Of a stretch of DNA of 64,000 nucleotides, positions 35,041-47,000 are shown piece by piece. This DNA is from Axinella damicornis. Taxonomy: Eukaryota > Porifera > Demospongiae > Axinellida > Axinellidae. Location of the stretch: contig OZ007517.1 in assembly GCA_963931865.1 (NCBI GenBank), positions 2,546,164 to 2,610,163 of the forward strand, written 5' to 3'. The notes under the pieces are model-generated. The model was not told the origin of the DNA, searched no databases, and was given only the letters and a program-made list of their open reading frames with translations. The translations under genes were made by a program, and so were the position numbers. Every line of letters starts with the position of its first letter. Position 1 is the first letter of the stretch.

Positions 35041-36090
35041 AACACCCATCACGATGGTCTTTCACAGTCTTGACGCCGGTGTCAACCAACCTAGTCCACA
35101 TCTGATTCGTGAAATATCTGACGAGTCCACCTTACCTCATGCAGTTTGGTATGGAAGAGAAGTTGACTCTACTTCCATTCGTCTGTTCAGGTTACTAAAT
35201 GGATGCAGCTGTACATGTGTACTGCATAGTTTCAGGTGACCCCTCTGAAGCCAGCTGATCTTGCAACTTGGAAAGAGAAGTGTATCGTCCGTGAGTTGGG
35301 ACTCAACTCTCACAAGAACCGATCGGAAAACACAAGCAAATGACATGCTCTACTTGGCTAAGGTAAAAGAACTTTTTCAGAGGTGCAGTTGACTCTTGTC
35401 TCCTGCAAAAACAACCATGGAACACTGCCTACACACCCAACGATATTCAATATCCAACATGCAGATTCTTCAATGTTATTGAATATCCTTATCACCGTGG
35501 ATACCTCACCTCATCTGATCCCGGAAATACCAGTGTGCATGATTATTGGTATCACTATACCATGGGTGGCTCAAAGATAAGAATCTGATGTCGTGAGTGC
35601 AGCCCATGGGGATATGTTAATGGTTTCTAAGGAAAGTGTGAGTGATACTGCTTTCATGTTTGAGGACAAAGCCAACTGTTGATGTTAAACTCTCACCATT
35701 CTACAAACGTTTTCGTGTTGAAACTAAGATTAATTTCCTAGAGAGGACAGGTCCATTTGAGAACATACTATTCAAAGCCAGTTTCCTAATTTTGACCATT
35801 CGGACCTATCTTGGAAAAGAAAACCTATACACTTCATTGTCCAAAGATGAAGTCCAGATCGGCTGAATTACATGGGAGGACATCACTCCTGATCAATCTG
35901 CCCTGCTTCTGAGATGAATTGTGCATGTGTTGTGCCCTGTTGGGATCTTCAGCATGTGCCCTGGTGGTGTACCTACTACTGAAGCCTCCAGTTCAGAAGC
36001 AAAGTGGGAACTCTCCAAAGAAGAAACGTGCAGTGTACTGGCTACCTTCAATTCCAAATACGAAAGTCTTAATGACAAGTAAAGACGTCA
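35041..36090 (+). pseudogene. Decayed COR and Death fragments, unit 2
   Basis: ATGGTCTTTCACA, VWYGREVDSTS and LKPADLATWKEKC (35041-35370) correspond to the intact COR end and first Death domain. After another module, 35725-36090 matches the earlier COR segment (ERTGPFEN, DLQHVPWWCTYY-type remnants). Frames are broken throughout. Confidence 0.7.
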
Positions 36091-36619
36091 CAAAATATTC
36101 GGCTTCAAAGGCTGATTTCCTACGACATGAACAATGTCCGCAATGTCAGTTGTATCCACACTTATTCTAAAGCATTTCCATCGATCTGTTTTTCTGCGAT
36201 AAGCCTCCTCCTCCTTGCTTCTCACGTGCAGTTCTAAACTTGCAGCAGTATCAAACTAACATGCACATTGTACATGCCCGTTTTGCTGAATTTCACACAT
36301 CCAACATTTTGCATGTAGTATAATATTATATTGTATGTTGTTTTATTTGTAAGTCATCCCACCGTATGTGTTTTGTAGAAGTATGGATAACCCTAGACCA
36401 TTGGTCGTGCTGTGCCATGGAGCATGCACTGTTTACATGTACAAGTTCGTTATATAATTATCATTACAGTTTTGACCCCCTGCATGACCTGTAGATCAAT
36501 TTATTGGTGTGTGTATTGTGACTGCCAACGATTTCAATTATTTATTTTTTTACAACTAAAAGAACAATACGAGCTGCTCTACAGCTTACCTTACACTTAC
36601 CAAAGCAAATTAAGTTGTT

Positions 36620-36852
36620 ATACAAAGTTTGCCTCTGCATGGGAAAGTAAGGCTTGTCAGTTGAGACTTCCTTGGAAGGACGTTCCTCGGACTTCCTCCC
36701 CACATACTACTTTGTTGTCGTTTATTGTCACACAGTTGTCTGATCACTATAGCTGGTCTGTTCCTCCATGTCCCTGTACTGCAGCAGGAGATTTATCTCC
36801 TGATGAGGTGTGCACAGCAAGGTCACATTAGTGTGGGTGTGGTTGATGGGAA
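36620..36852 (+). other. Conserved exon-like block, unit 2; identity unknown
   Basis: This is the counterpart of 16984-17225. It ends GTTGATGGGAAG|GTATCG, with the same two candidate reading frames. Confidence 0.35.
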
Positions 36853-37239
36853 GGTATCGTATGGATCCATCCCCAGCTGGTTTGATATGGAGTTGAGTAG
36901 CACTAGCTATATTAATTAATGCACTGCGTGAGCTGCCTAGCTGCTGGATGGGGGTGAAATGCATGCAGCATACATGACTTCTATCCAGCCTGCTTTGCCA
37001 TGTATACATGCAGTCTGTCTGTCCTATTCCGATAGCGGGCCTAACAGCTTGGAGATCGATGTATATGTCATGCAACCTCTCTCTCAATCAGCAGGTCAAG
37101 GTTGAGCTCCATTATATCCATTTACCATGCATCACTTCTGCAGGTCTGATAGATGTATAGCTATGCACTGATGGCATAGCTTCTAGTGATGTCTGGGCCT
37201 CAAGCTAGTGGCTGCAAAATGGCTGAGGTGGGTGTATAG

Positions 37240-37296
37240 TAGCCTCGTTACCAGGCTCTCTCCCGGTTTTGAGGAGAGAGCCTGGGACCGAGGCTA
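37240..37296. mobile_element. 57-bp palindromic MITE, unit 2
   Basis: Its ends are TAGCCTCGTT and GACCGAGGCTA. GGTGTATAG direct repeats are at 37231-37239 and 37297-37305. It is at the same site as 17630 and 55381. Confidence 0.85.
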
Positions 37297-37460
37297 GGTG
37301 TATAGGAGGTATGCCTCTCCAAGCGCTCAGGGTGTATGGTTCTTTTGGGGATGACTTATTGTCCTCTGTCTAGAGATCCTCCTATAATTATAGCACACTT
37401 CAGTTCAAAATAATGCTACTTTGAGGCATTAGTACAACATGCTGATACAAATAATGCACA

Positions 37461-37559
37461 CTATGACACTGGTTTTGGAGTTCTGGCAACAGTTTGTCCT
37501 CTCTGTCTTGCAAGGTCACGGGCTCTCCTCTCACACTCACGACGATAACGCTCCAACTC
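37461..37559 (-). pseudogene. Orphan copy of the last DYNC2LI1 exon, unit 2
   Basis: This 99-bp exon has an intact acceptor and stop and encodes [19 protein letters not shown] followed by [13 protein letters not shown]. There is no upstream partner exon in this unit. Confidence 0.75.
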
Positions 37560-38292
37560 CTGCCAACAGAACAGTTGTGGATCATGTATAATTATGTATA
37601 ATTATTAGTAGTAGCTACAGTGTCTATGATAAGTGGTTTCAATGTCATTGATGTAGGTGTGTCCATGTTTCCTCTCAACATGCACATGGTGCAATGTTAT
37701 CCTTGTACCCAGGGCTAGAATGCATGCCATGTCTCCCAGAATGTGCTGAGTCATGCAGTGTATTCCTCTACTGGATGCTTTCCACATGGTAGGTAGTTGC
37801 TAGTGATGGCTTAGGGCCTTGCCAAGGAGCAACTAGAGGCAGTGATTTGGAGCGTAAGCGTAGAGCAGCAGCTTTAGCAGCTGTAGTCTTTCATGCATTA
37901 ATTATTAATTGGAAGAACACAAGTCATCTATGCAAAATCAAGACTGCCGACTCAGCACATATGGCAATGCTGAAGATCAAGTGTGACCAGGCTCTTTCAC
38001 GTTTTGTGCAGGCCTTGTGTGCAGGCCTCAGTACAAGGCTATAGTGACAATGTGCCATTATTATTGAATGGGATGTTATTGTAGGAATTGGTGGTTTAAA
38101 GGATGAGAGGAAGTGTGTGAACAGTTACATCCTGCCTGGTGATTGGTCTCACATTACTATTGGTGTCAGGTACAATCTGGCACCAATGTGTGAGACCATT
38201 CATTCCATGGCCAAGATATACATCCCGTTACCACGGCAACCCAATGTGCAGCCTAGATAATGGATGGTGAACTTAAAACACTATCTATATTA

Positions 38293-39625
38293 TCAGAGAA
38301 CGCGGTAGCGTTCTCTATTTAGGGATGGCCAAGGAATTTTGGATTTACCATACTGATGCACTAGCAGGAAAACGGCCAAAGAAGCTACAACCCCCCAAAC
38401 CAAGCATGCAGACAGAACGTTACTGCCTAGCAGTACACAAAAACACTCGCAAACGTACCTTAGAGCACGCGAGAGTCGATGAACAAGTCACGGTGAAAAG
38501 TCCGATTTCGTCATCTTCTTCTTCTTCTTCTTCTTCTTCTTCTTCTTTCTCATAGCTACAAGACTTTGCGTAAGGATAGCTTACCAACTAAACCACTTCT
38601 TGAGCTAGTTTACGCACAGGACAACACCGCTATCGCCGTAGCACTCGCCATGACCACTTTTGTCTGCCAACTGGCATGACCAGCAGTTTTAGCTAGCTAC
38701 GAACTTATGAAATTCTAGCACGACGCCATTTTGAGGCAATGAGGTCACGTGTTCGCCAATTGCGCATGCGCAATCCAAAATGCAAGCACATTTTTGTGTT
38801 CTTTTGCTTGTGATGGCTGCGTTTGGTACACTAACAGAATCCCTGTGAATCCGTCGTCCGGTGGCTCCTACTGCTACGAGGAATTTCTACCAACCTTTTC
38901 TTGTCAAGATGTATTGTGACTATGCCATCATGGAGGCGTGGCTTTCTTTTCATGACGTAACTACAGTGCAGAAGTGTGAGGCTAGAGTTTTGAACATACT
39001 TGGATTATTTGGCAAGCATATGACCTACACGACTGCCATCGAGCTCTCTGATCTGATGAAAGGTGAATGCCCCACCCCCTCATCCGCAAAGGCAACAATA
39101 AACAACAGCAACATCAAAAAAATATATACTATTATTAATGGAAACTAAATGAAGCATTAAAGCCTGCTCAGTGCCCAGCAGAAGGTCCATGTCCATCAAG
39201 AGAGACCATTGCAGCTTTGTTGACATGGTGATCGCCTCATAGTCTCGGGCCTAGGAATGAGTCTAACATGGCGGTTAAGTAACAACACCTTAAAATCTGG
39301 CATACATCCAGTTCCCCCGTACCCTTATGGTGATGTGACGTTGCACGTACCATGACTAAGAAGTTACGCATTTCACGGCCTGATGGCCTGTCACGTTCGG
39401 AATTATTCCACCCCTCGAAAAAGCTAAGAAACAAGGAGAGAAGCCTTTAACCAGGCTCAGTCCCATCCCCTCCCTAAATTCTACATTTTATAATGGGATG
39501 GGACTGAGCCTGGTTAAAGGCTTCTCTCCTTGTTTCTTAGCTTTTTCGAGGGGTGGAATAATTCCGAACGTGACAGGCCATCACTAAATCCTTTTTATTT
39601 TTCGCAGAAAAGTTTTTGCCACTAG
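38293..39625 (+). mobile_element. Non-autonomous Helitron, unit 2 (1333 bp)
   Basis: It has a 5' TC with the same 9-bp hairpin, a 3' CTAG, and lies between A38292 and T39626. Unit 1 keeps the empty site (TATATTATAATGTAGTCC). It shares most of its interior with the unit 1 element but lacks ~0.4 kb. It carries a TTC microsatellite (~38516-38548) and TGCGCATGCGCA at 38761-38772. A longer exon-like reading is present (NFYQPFLVKMYCDYAIMEAW ... CEARVLNILGLFGKHMTYTT). No replicase is encoded. Confidence 0.85.
39381..39583. repeat. Perfect 89-bp-arm hairpin near the 3' end of the unit 2 Helitron
   Basis: Arms 39381-39469 and 39495-39583 are exact reverse complements, with a 25-nt loop. It ends 42 bp before CTAG. 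Confidence 0.95.
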
Positions 39626-40549
39626 TATAGTGTAGTCCTTACCTGGTAGTTTATAGCAACTACTAGTAATACTAGGAGTACATGTACCTGCACAAAGAAT
39701 GTGTGATGTAACTACGTTGGAATGAACTATGAGACAGCCTAACTGCTCTACATGAGGCAGGATCTAGCTACATTGACCTGAACTGGCCACTGCTGGGGGC
39801 CACCCCTGGCACATGCACTGGCCTGGCATACCTTTGCATAGTTGCCAAGTGTCCTGAAACGTCCGGGACAGTCCCGGAATTCTTTGTCTTGTCCCCTGTC
39901 CCGTACGGAAGGTGCTTTTGTCCCGGAAAAATAGCAATAGGCCTGTTCTCATCTCAGGAGGAATGTTAGATGGCTACTGGCGAACACAGGCCTGTTCTCG
40001 TTCCCAGGCTTGCTGCAGTCTGGGAACTGAAATTAGTGAAAGACCACGTGCTGCATTGTAGAATTGCTGGCCAAGTAGTCTGGTTCCCAGACCCTACCTC
40101 GGAACCAGACTACTGGCCAAGTTGAGGACTGTACCTTTCTGCAGCAAAGAAGCCAAGGAGGGAATGCCATTCTTGGAGGGAGGAGTTTCAAAGTATTCAA
40201 CGAAGTGTAGGCTGTAGTGCAGTTGTGCGGTGCTTGCTTTGATAGTCCGACTTCAGCATGAGTGATTATTAGCTAATGTGTAATGTGATTATATCCATGT
40301 ATGGTGTGGTTATAATTTTCTTTCACCAGAGCGGTGTGTATACCTTCTATGGGGGGGGGGGGGGGGGGGGGGGGGGGGTAGTCTCACGGGCCAGACCGTG
40401 TGTCAAAAGAAAAATCGTCTGGGAACGAGACGTGGGGGGTTGCACCATTCAACCAAGTGTCCCTGAAGTTGCTTTTGAAAATTTGGCAACTATGCCTTTG
40501 CTTGCTCCTTACATAATTTCTGCCCCAGGTACATGTAGCCTATGTTACA
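39626..40549. other. Junction region between units 2 and 3; no gene seen
   Basis: It begins with a fragment of the penultimate DYNC2LI1 exon border (GTCCTTACC), then sequence not shared with other units. It includes the MITE at 40076 and a 28-base G run at 40351-40378, which may mark an assembly weakness. Confidence 0.5.
40076..40112. mobile_element. 37-bp palindromic MITE, TAGTCTGGTTCC ends, perfect 9-bp duplication
   Basis: TAGTCTGGTTCC and GGAACCAGACTA are flanked by CTGGCCAAG at 40067-40075 and 40113-40121. Confidence 0.85.
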
Positions 40550-40640
40550 GTTAAATGGAATTCCTTACACCAGTCCCTGTACTCATCACCTACTCTGTCA
40601 GCCTTTAAAACCTTATGTAAAAGTCACTACTTATGATAAT
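40550..40640 (+). mobile_element. Remnant of a non-LTR retrotransposon reverse transcriptase C-terminus
   Basis: In one frame 40550-40636 reads WNSL....SPTLSAFK.....HY and then stops. This is the pattern ending many CR1/L2/Jockey-like ORF2 proteins. Only this tail is present; the T-rich sequence to ~40800 may be its 3' UTR. Confidence 0.5.
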
Positions 40641-40880
40641 ACTTGTTTCATTTTGTCTCTCTTTTCATTTGTTTTGTGCACCAATAATTGTAGCTTGTTA
40701 TGTTTGCCTTGTGTTTTCTCTGTAATGTCAAGTTGTTTCCTTTTGTTGCTGCCCCTTTTATTCTTGTTGCATTTCTTGCTTGTAATTATTGTACACATGC
40801 AGGGCGCTGCTGAAAACCAGCTCGCTGATGTAGCAACCCTGTTAAAAGAACATTTATACACAATACAATACATGTACAAC

Positions 40881-40991
40881 TGCGCATGCGTACTCGATGG
40901 CTTACTGAGAGCCCCTCCCAAAAAATTCCGTACTGATTACAATATGACTCAGCAGTTATGTTATGATGTGTGTCATTTTTTTTCTGACGTG
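40881..40991 (+). promoter_or_regulatory. Conserved proximal promoter of the unit 3 giant gene
   Basis: TGCGCATGCG is at 40881-40890, TGACTCAGCA at 40945-40954 and TGACGTG at 40985-40991, in the order and spacing of unit 1. Confidence 0.5.
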
Positions 40992-41052
40992 AAAGGACTG
41001 TGTGTTCGTCGATCCTTTTGCACCGGAAAGCTAGCTGTGACTCATAGCTATA

Positions 41053-44000
41053 ATGAACTCGTACTACCTAGAGCAGCAGCGCGGCGTGTATTTATCATTC
41101 GTCCTGGACGGTGGTCCGAAATTGGACCCTCATTATGGAGAAAGACGGAAGTTGACGGTCCGTGAAGCAAGCCGTGAAGGGGATGTTGAGACTCTTCGTT
41201 CAATGATCCAACAACACCCTGAACTAGCTACTACTGAGCCGAACTTGTTACACCATGCCTGTATGTATGGTCACCTCGAGGTCGTGAAGCTGCTAATTAA
41301 GGAACTACATTGGAAACCACAGTGTAGAACCAACAGTGAATCCATCGAGCCAGAATCCTACCTGCCAGTGCGAAATCCGCACGCGTACGGCATGTCTCCT
41401 TATTGGTCCTTTGAGACTATGCACACACCTGACTGTAGATATGACTGGAAGAAGGGAGATACTCCACTCCACGTTGCCTGCAGGTATGGTCATATAAAGA
41501 TTGTAAGATACCTTACTAAAGAAGAACCTTGTAGTCAAGTCATTCCGAACGATACTACAGGAGAGCTACCCCTACACATTGCCTGTTACCGTAGGGATCT
41601 TGTACTAGTGAAGCAAGTCAGCGATTGTGATGTGAACACCAAAACAAAATGTGCGATTCGTAAACGTAAGTGTCCAGACCTATGGCTGGCTGAAGAATGT
41701 GATACTCCCTTGCATGTGGCCTGTAGACAGAGAAACTTGGAAATAGTGAAATACCTCTGTGAAGAAAAACATTGTTGTGCAAACGTCCAAAATGCTGCAG
41801 GTGAACTTCCACTGCACATTGCTTGTGGTAGGACACGGTCAGATGGACAAACTCTTGACATTGTAAAAGCAGTAAGTGATTGCAATGTAAACACACAAAC
41901 GCAGAAAGACAAAGCTACTCCCTTGCATGTAGCCTGCAGACAGAGTGACTTAGAAACAGTGAGATACCTCTGCAAAGAAAAACATTGTGACACAAACATT
42001 CAAAATGCTGCTGGTGATACTCCCTTGCATGTGGCCTGTAGACAGAGAAACTTGGAAATAGTGAAATACCTCTGTGAAGAAAAACATTGTTGTGCAAACG
42101 TCCAAAATGCTGCAGGTGAACTTCCACTGCACATTGCTTGTGGTAAGAAACGGTCAGATGGACAAACTCTTGACATTGTAAAAGCAGTAAGTGATTGCGA
42201 TGTAAACACACAAACGCAGAAAGACAAAGCTACTCCCTTGCATGTAGCCTGCAGACAGAGTGACTTAGAAACAGTGAGATACCTCTGCAAAGAAAAACAT
42301 TGTGACACAAACATTCAAAATGCTGCTGGTGATACTCCCTTGCATGTGGCCTGTAGACAGAGAAACTTGGAAATAGTGAAATACCTCTGTAAAGAAAAGC
42401 ATTGTGACATAAGCATTAAAAATGCTGCAGGTGAACTTCTGCTGCACATTGCTTGTGGTATGTCACGGTCAGATGGACAAACTCTTGACATTGTAAAAGC
42501 AGTAAGTGATTGCAATGTAAACACACAAACGCAGAAAGACAAAGATACTCCCTTGCATATAGCCTGCAGACAGAGTGACTTGGAAACAGTGAGATACCTC
42601 TGCAAAGAAAAACATTGTGACACAAACATTCAAAATGCTGCTGGTGATACTCCCTTGCATGTGGCCTGTAGACAGAGAAACTTGGAAATAGCGAGATACC
42701 TCTGTGAAGAAAAACATTGCTGTGCAAATGTTCAAAATGCTGCAGGTGAACTTCCACTGCACATTGCTTGTGGTAGGACACGGTCAGATGGACAAACTCT
42801 TGACATTGTAAAAGCAGTAAGTGATTGCGATGTAAACGCACAAACGAGGCAACATAACGATACTCCCTTGCATATTGCCTGCAGGCAGAGCAACTTAAAA
42901 ACAGTGAGATACCTCTGTGAAGAAAAGGATTGTGACATAAGCATTCATAATGCTGCAGGTGAACTTCCACTGCACATTGCTTGTGGTAGGACACGGTCAG
43001 ATGGACAAACTCTTGACATTGTAAAAGCAGTAAGTGATTGCAATGTAAACACACAAACGCAGAAAGACAAAGATACTCCCTTGCATATAGCCTGCAGACA
43101 GAGTGACTTGGAAACAGTGAGATACCTCTGCAAAGAAAAACATTGTGACACAAACATTCAAAATGCTGCTGGTGATACTCCCTTGCATGTGGCCTGTAGA
43201 CAGAGAAACTTGGAAATAGCGAGATACCTCTGTGAAGAAAAACATTGCTGTGCAAACGTTCAAAATGCTGCAGGTGAACTTCCACTGCACATTGCTTGTG
43301 GTAGGACACGGTCAGATGGACAAACTCTTGACATTGTAAAACTAGTAAGTGATTGCAATGTAAACACGCAAACATCGTTTGAGAAATCCACACCCTTACA
43401 CATAGCATGTTGCCATTTGCAGTTTGACATTGCCAAGTATCTTGTCTACGTTAAACACTGTGATGTGAATGTTAAAGATCATAATGGAGAACAACCGCTT
43501 CACATTGCATATAGACTGAATAAAGAACATGTGCAACTTGTACTCATGCTGATCAGTGAAGGTAGTGACACAAAGGTTTTGCCAGACTTGCTACACTGGG
43601 CCTCCAGACACGGGGAACTTGATATTGTGAAACTGTTGGTTGAAAAGCAAGACTGGGACCCAAATGCTCAGTGCCAAGCTAAAAGTATGTCCTATGGATG
43701 GGAACTTGAGAAGGGTGATACTCTTCTGCATGCTGCCTGCAGGTATGGCTATATGTATACTGTCAAAATAGTGAAGTACCTCACTGAACACTGTGATCCC
43801 ACTGTGAGGAACAGTAATGGCGAACTTCCTTTGCACCTTGCGTGTGCTTACAAACCACTTGAAGTGGTGAAACGTGTTAGTAACTGTGACGTAAATGCCA
43901 AAACAAGTCATACAGGAAACACTCCATTACACATTGCCTGTGAAAGAAGAAATATAGAAACCGTGAAGTATTTGGTTGAAGAAAGACACTGTGATACTAC

Positions 44001-47000
44001 TGTGAGAAACAGTAATGGACAACTCCCTTTACATATTGCATGTGCTGACGACTCACTTGAAATGGTGAAACTTGTTAGTAAGTTTGGTAGGTCACAGTCA
44101 GATAAACAAACTCTTGGAATTACAAATGTCAACACACAAACATGGTTTGAGAAATCCACACCCTTGCACATAGCATGTCGCCATATGCAGATTGACGTTG
44201 CCAAGTATCTTGTTGATGTTAAACAATGTGATCTGAATGTTAAAGATCATAATGGAGAACAACCGCTTCACATTGCGTATAGACTCATCAAAGATGTGAA
44301 ACACAGGAAAGATGGTGTAAAACTTGTGCTTTTGCTGATCAATGAAGGTAGTGACACAATGATTATGCCAGACTTGCTACACTGGGCCTGCAGACACGGG
44401 GAACTTGATATTGTGAAACTGTTGGTTGAAGAGCGTCACTGTGACCCTAATGCTCAGTGCCAAGCTAAAAGTATGTCCTATGGATGGGAACTTGAGAAGG
44501 GTGATACTCTTCTGCACGCTGCCTGCAGGTATTGCTATGCGGTCAAAATAATGAAGTACCTCACTGAACACTGTGATCCCACGGTGAGGAACAGCGATGG
44601 AGATCTCCCTTTACACCTTGCGTGTGCTTACAAATCACTTGAAGTTGTGAAACGAGTTAGTAACTGTGACGTAAATGCCAAAACGAGTCATACAGGAAAC
44701 ACTCCATTGCACATAGCCTGTGAAAGAGGGAGTGCAGAAATTGTGAAGTACCTGGTTGAAACAAGGCATTGTAATACTACTGTGAGAAATAGTAATGGAG
44801 AACTCCCTTTACATATTTCATGTACTCACGATTCACTTGAAGTTGTGAAACGTGTTAGTAACTGTGACGTAAATGCCAAAACAAGTCATACAGGAAACAC
44901 TCCATTGCACATTGCTTACCAATATGGAGAAAGAAGCATCATTAGATTCCTTGTTGAAGTGAGATTTTGTGATCTAAATATTAGGAACAATGATGGGTTG
45001 CTACCATCTGACAGAAAGCAGTTAATGCAGCATGAAAGGTACCAGCAAACTCATAACATTAAAGAATACCAAGAGGCACTAAGGCAAAAAGGAGTTCTTC
45101 CAATGAGACTCTTGAAACTGCTCATCAGTGGGCCACCTCGTGTTGGGAAAAGTTCTTTGAAGTGGCGACTAGTTGGAAAGAGGATCGAGATTGAATTCTC
45201 ACCATCAACTGGTGTTGCAGATGCACCAACTAAAGTTACAATCAAAGGACTTCGACAGTCCATAGCCAAAGCATGTGGTTCGCAGTGGTCACAGTTGAGT
45301 GTTGATGAAAGAGCAGCAGCTATACTTGTGCCACTTCTGAAAAAAACTGATTCAATAGTTGCAAGTGAACAAAAGGAAGAACAGGATGTTGGTTCAGACA
45401 CTCATGCTGAACATCAAGGTTTTGAGATGTTCAGTACAGATAGCCTAGAACCACTGGAGGCATCAACACATCATGAAACAGCTCCTGGCATAGAACTTGT
45501 CAATGAGTCACCACTACACAGACCTGAGTATGATGAAGACTTTGTAACTTCAAATCAAAGTGCTACCTGTCAATCAGATTCCCTTCAAAGTGATAGTAAA
45601 TCATCTCATGACCTTGTCACCACATGTACAACCAGTGATGTAGGCAGTATATATTCAGGTACTTTTGAAAGCCCTTGTCAGTATAAGAAAGAAGTAGAAT
45701 TTGTAGCAACAAGTGTAAAAGGAGTTAACAGAGAACATGTGACCCCCGATAACTCAAACGAGCTGACTCCACCCCAGATATCGATCGTTGATGATGTAGA
45801 ACCAACCCCCAAGGTGAATGTTGATAAACAAATTTCAATGGTGCATGACACTCTGTGCCCTGATAACATTGAAACTACTACAGACCCAGACTCAAAAGAT
45901 GGTTGTATGTTGTTGCAGACTTTATCAACTACCACTGCCACTACTACTGAGCAACCTTTGAACACATACCCAGGGTTTCAAGATTTAGCAGGTTTAGTTA
46001 GTATCCCACTTCTTCAGGAAGGTGATGAGGAAAAGCTGAAAGAATTGCTGGTGAATACTACAACACTACATATTGTGGATACTGGTGGCCAGCCAGAGTT
46101 TCATGAAATCCTGCCTGCATTAGTCACAGGCCCTGCAGTCAATCTTATTCTCTTCAAACTGAATGAGGGCCTTCAAGAACGGTATGTAGTTGAGTATCTT
46201 AGTCGTGATGGTAAGTCATCAGAACCATATGTAACGTCCTACACCAATGAAGACGTGATTTTCCAGACACTCTCAACCATTGCTTGTTTTTCACACCATG
46301 ACTCCGAGTCCATTGGGGCCAGCTGTGTGAATGCAGTTGGTCAGGAAGCAGTGGCTGTTCTCGTAGGGACACACATGGACCAGATATCTGAAAGTCGAGA
46401 AAAGAAGATCCAAGAAGTGGATGAATCACTCAGAGACAGAATCCAAAGGACAGAATTCTACACTGATGATCTGATCAAGTTCTTTAGTCCAGGCTCCGAA
46501 CAAATGATTGTTCCGGTTGATAACACGGAAACTTGTGAGGACAAAGCAGGCATAACTGCCTTGCGTGAGATGCTGAATAAGATCTTCCTAGAAAGATTTG
46601 ATGAGGTTTATGTGCCTCCTACTTGGCTGATATTTGACCTTGTTCTTCGAAAGTCTGGAGCTAAAACTCTCAATATCCATAAATGTTTCAAAGTTGCCCA
46701 ACTCTGTGGCATTGAATCAGAGGAAGAGTTTAAAGAAGCCTTGTGGTACCTCCACCATCAAGTGGGAGTGCTTATGCACTTTCCTGAAGTGTCCACTGTC
46801 AAAGACGTAGTAATAGTCGAACTACAACTGCTGTTTGATTGCATCACTGACGTAATGGTTAACACCTTCACCAAAGAGAGAACAAGTCCATTTGAAAATG
46901 ATCTATTCAAGTATAAGGGCCAGTTCCTACCCAAAAGAGTGAGATCTGAATCACGAAAAAAGCAAGACCCACTTGCCCTTGACAAGCTTGTTAAGCTACT

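Larger units (their letters stand above)
22140..39640 (+). repeat. Tandem segmental duplication, unit 2
   Basis: It carries the giant gene copy 2, its decayed tail, the shared MITE (37240) and an intact copy of the last DYNC2LI1 exon. The penultimate exon and the PB1 gene are lost next to the Helitron at 38293-39625. Confidence 0.85.

Noticed and set aside
42416..43408. 330-residue minus-strand open frame, and a similar 334-residue one at 5448-6452
   Set aside because: They lie antisense to the ankyrin arrays and stay open only because a repeat whose length is a multiple of three lacks stops in that frame. They have no own promoter, splice context or family.
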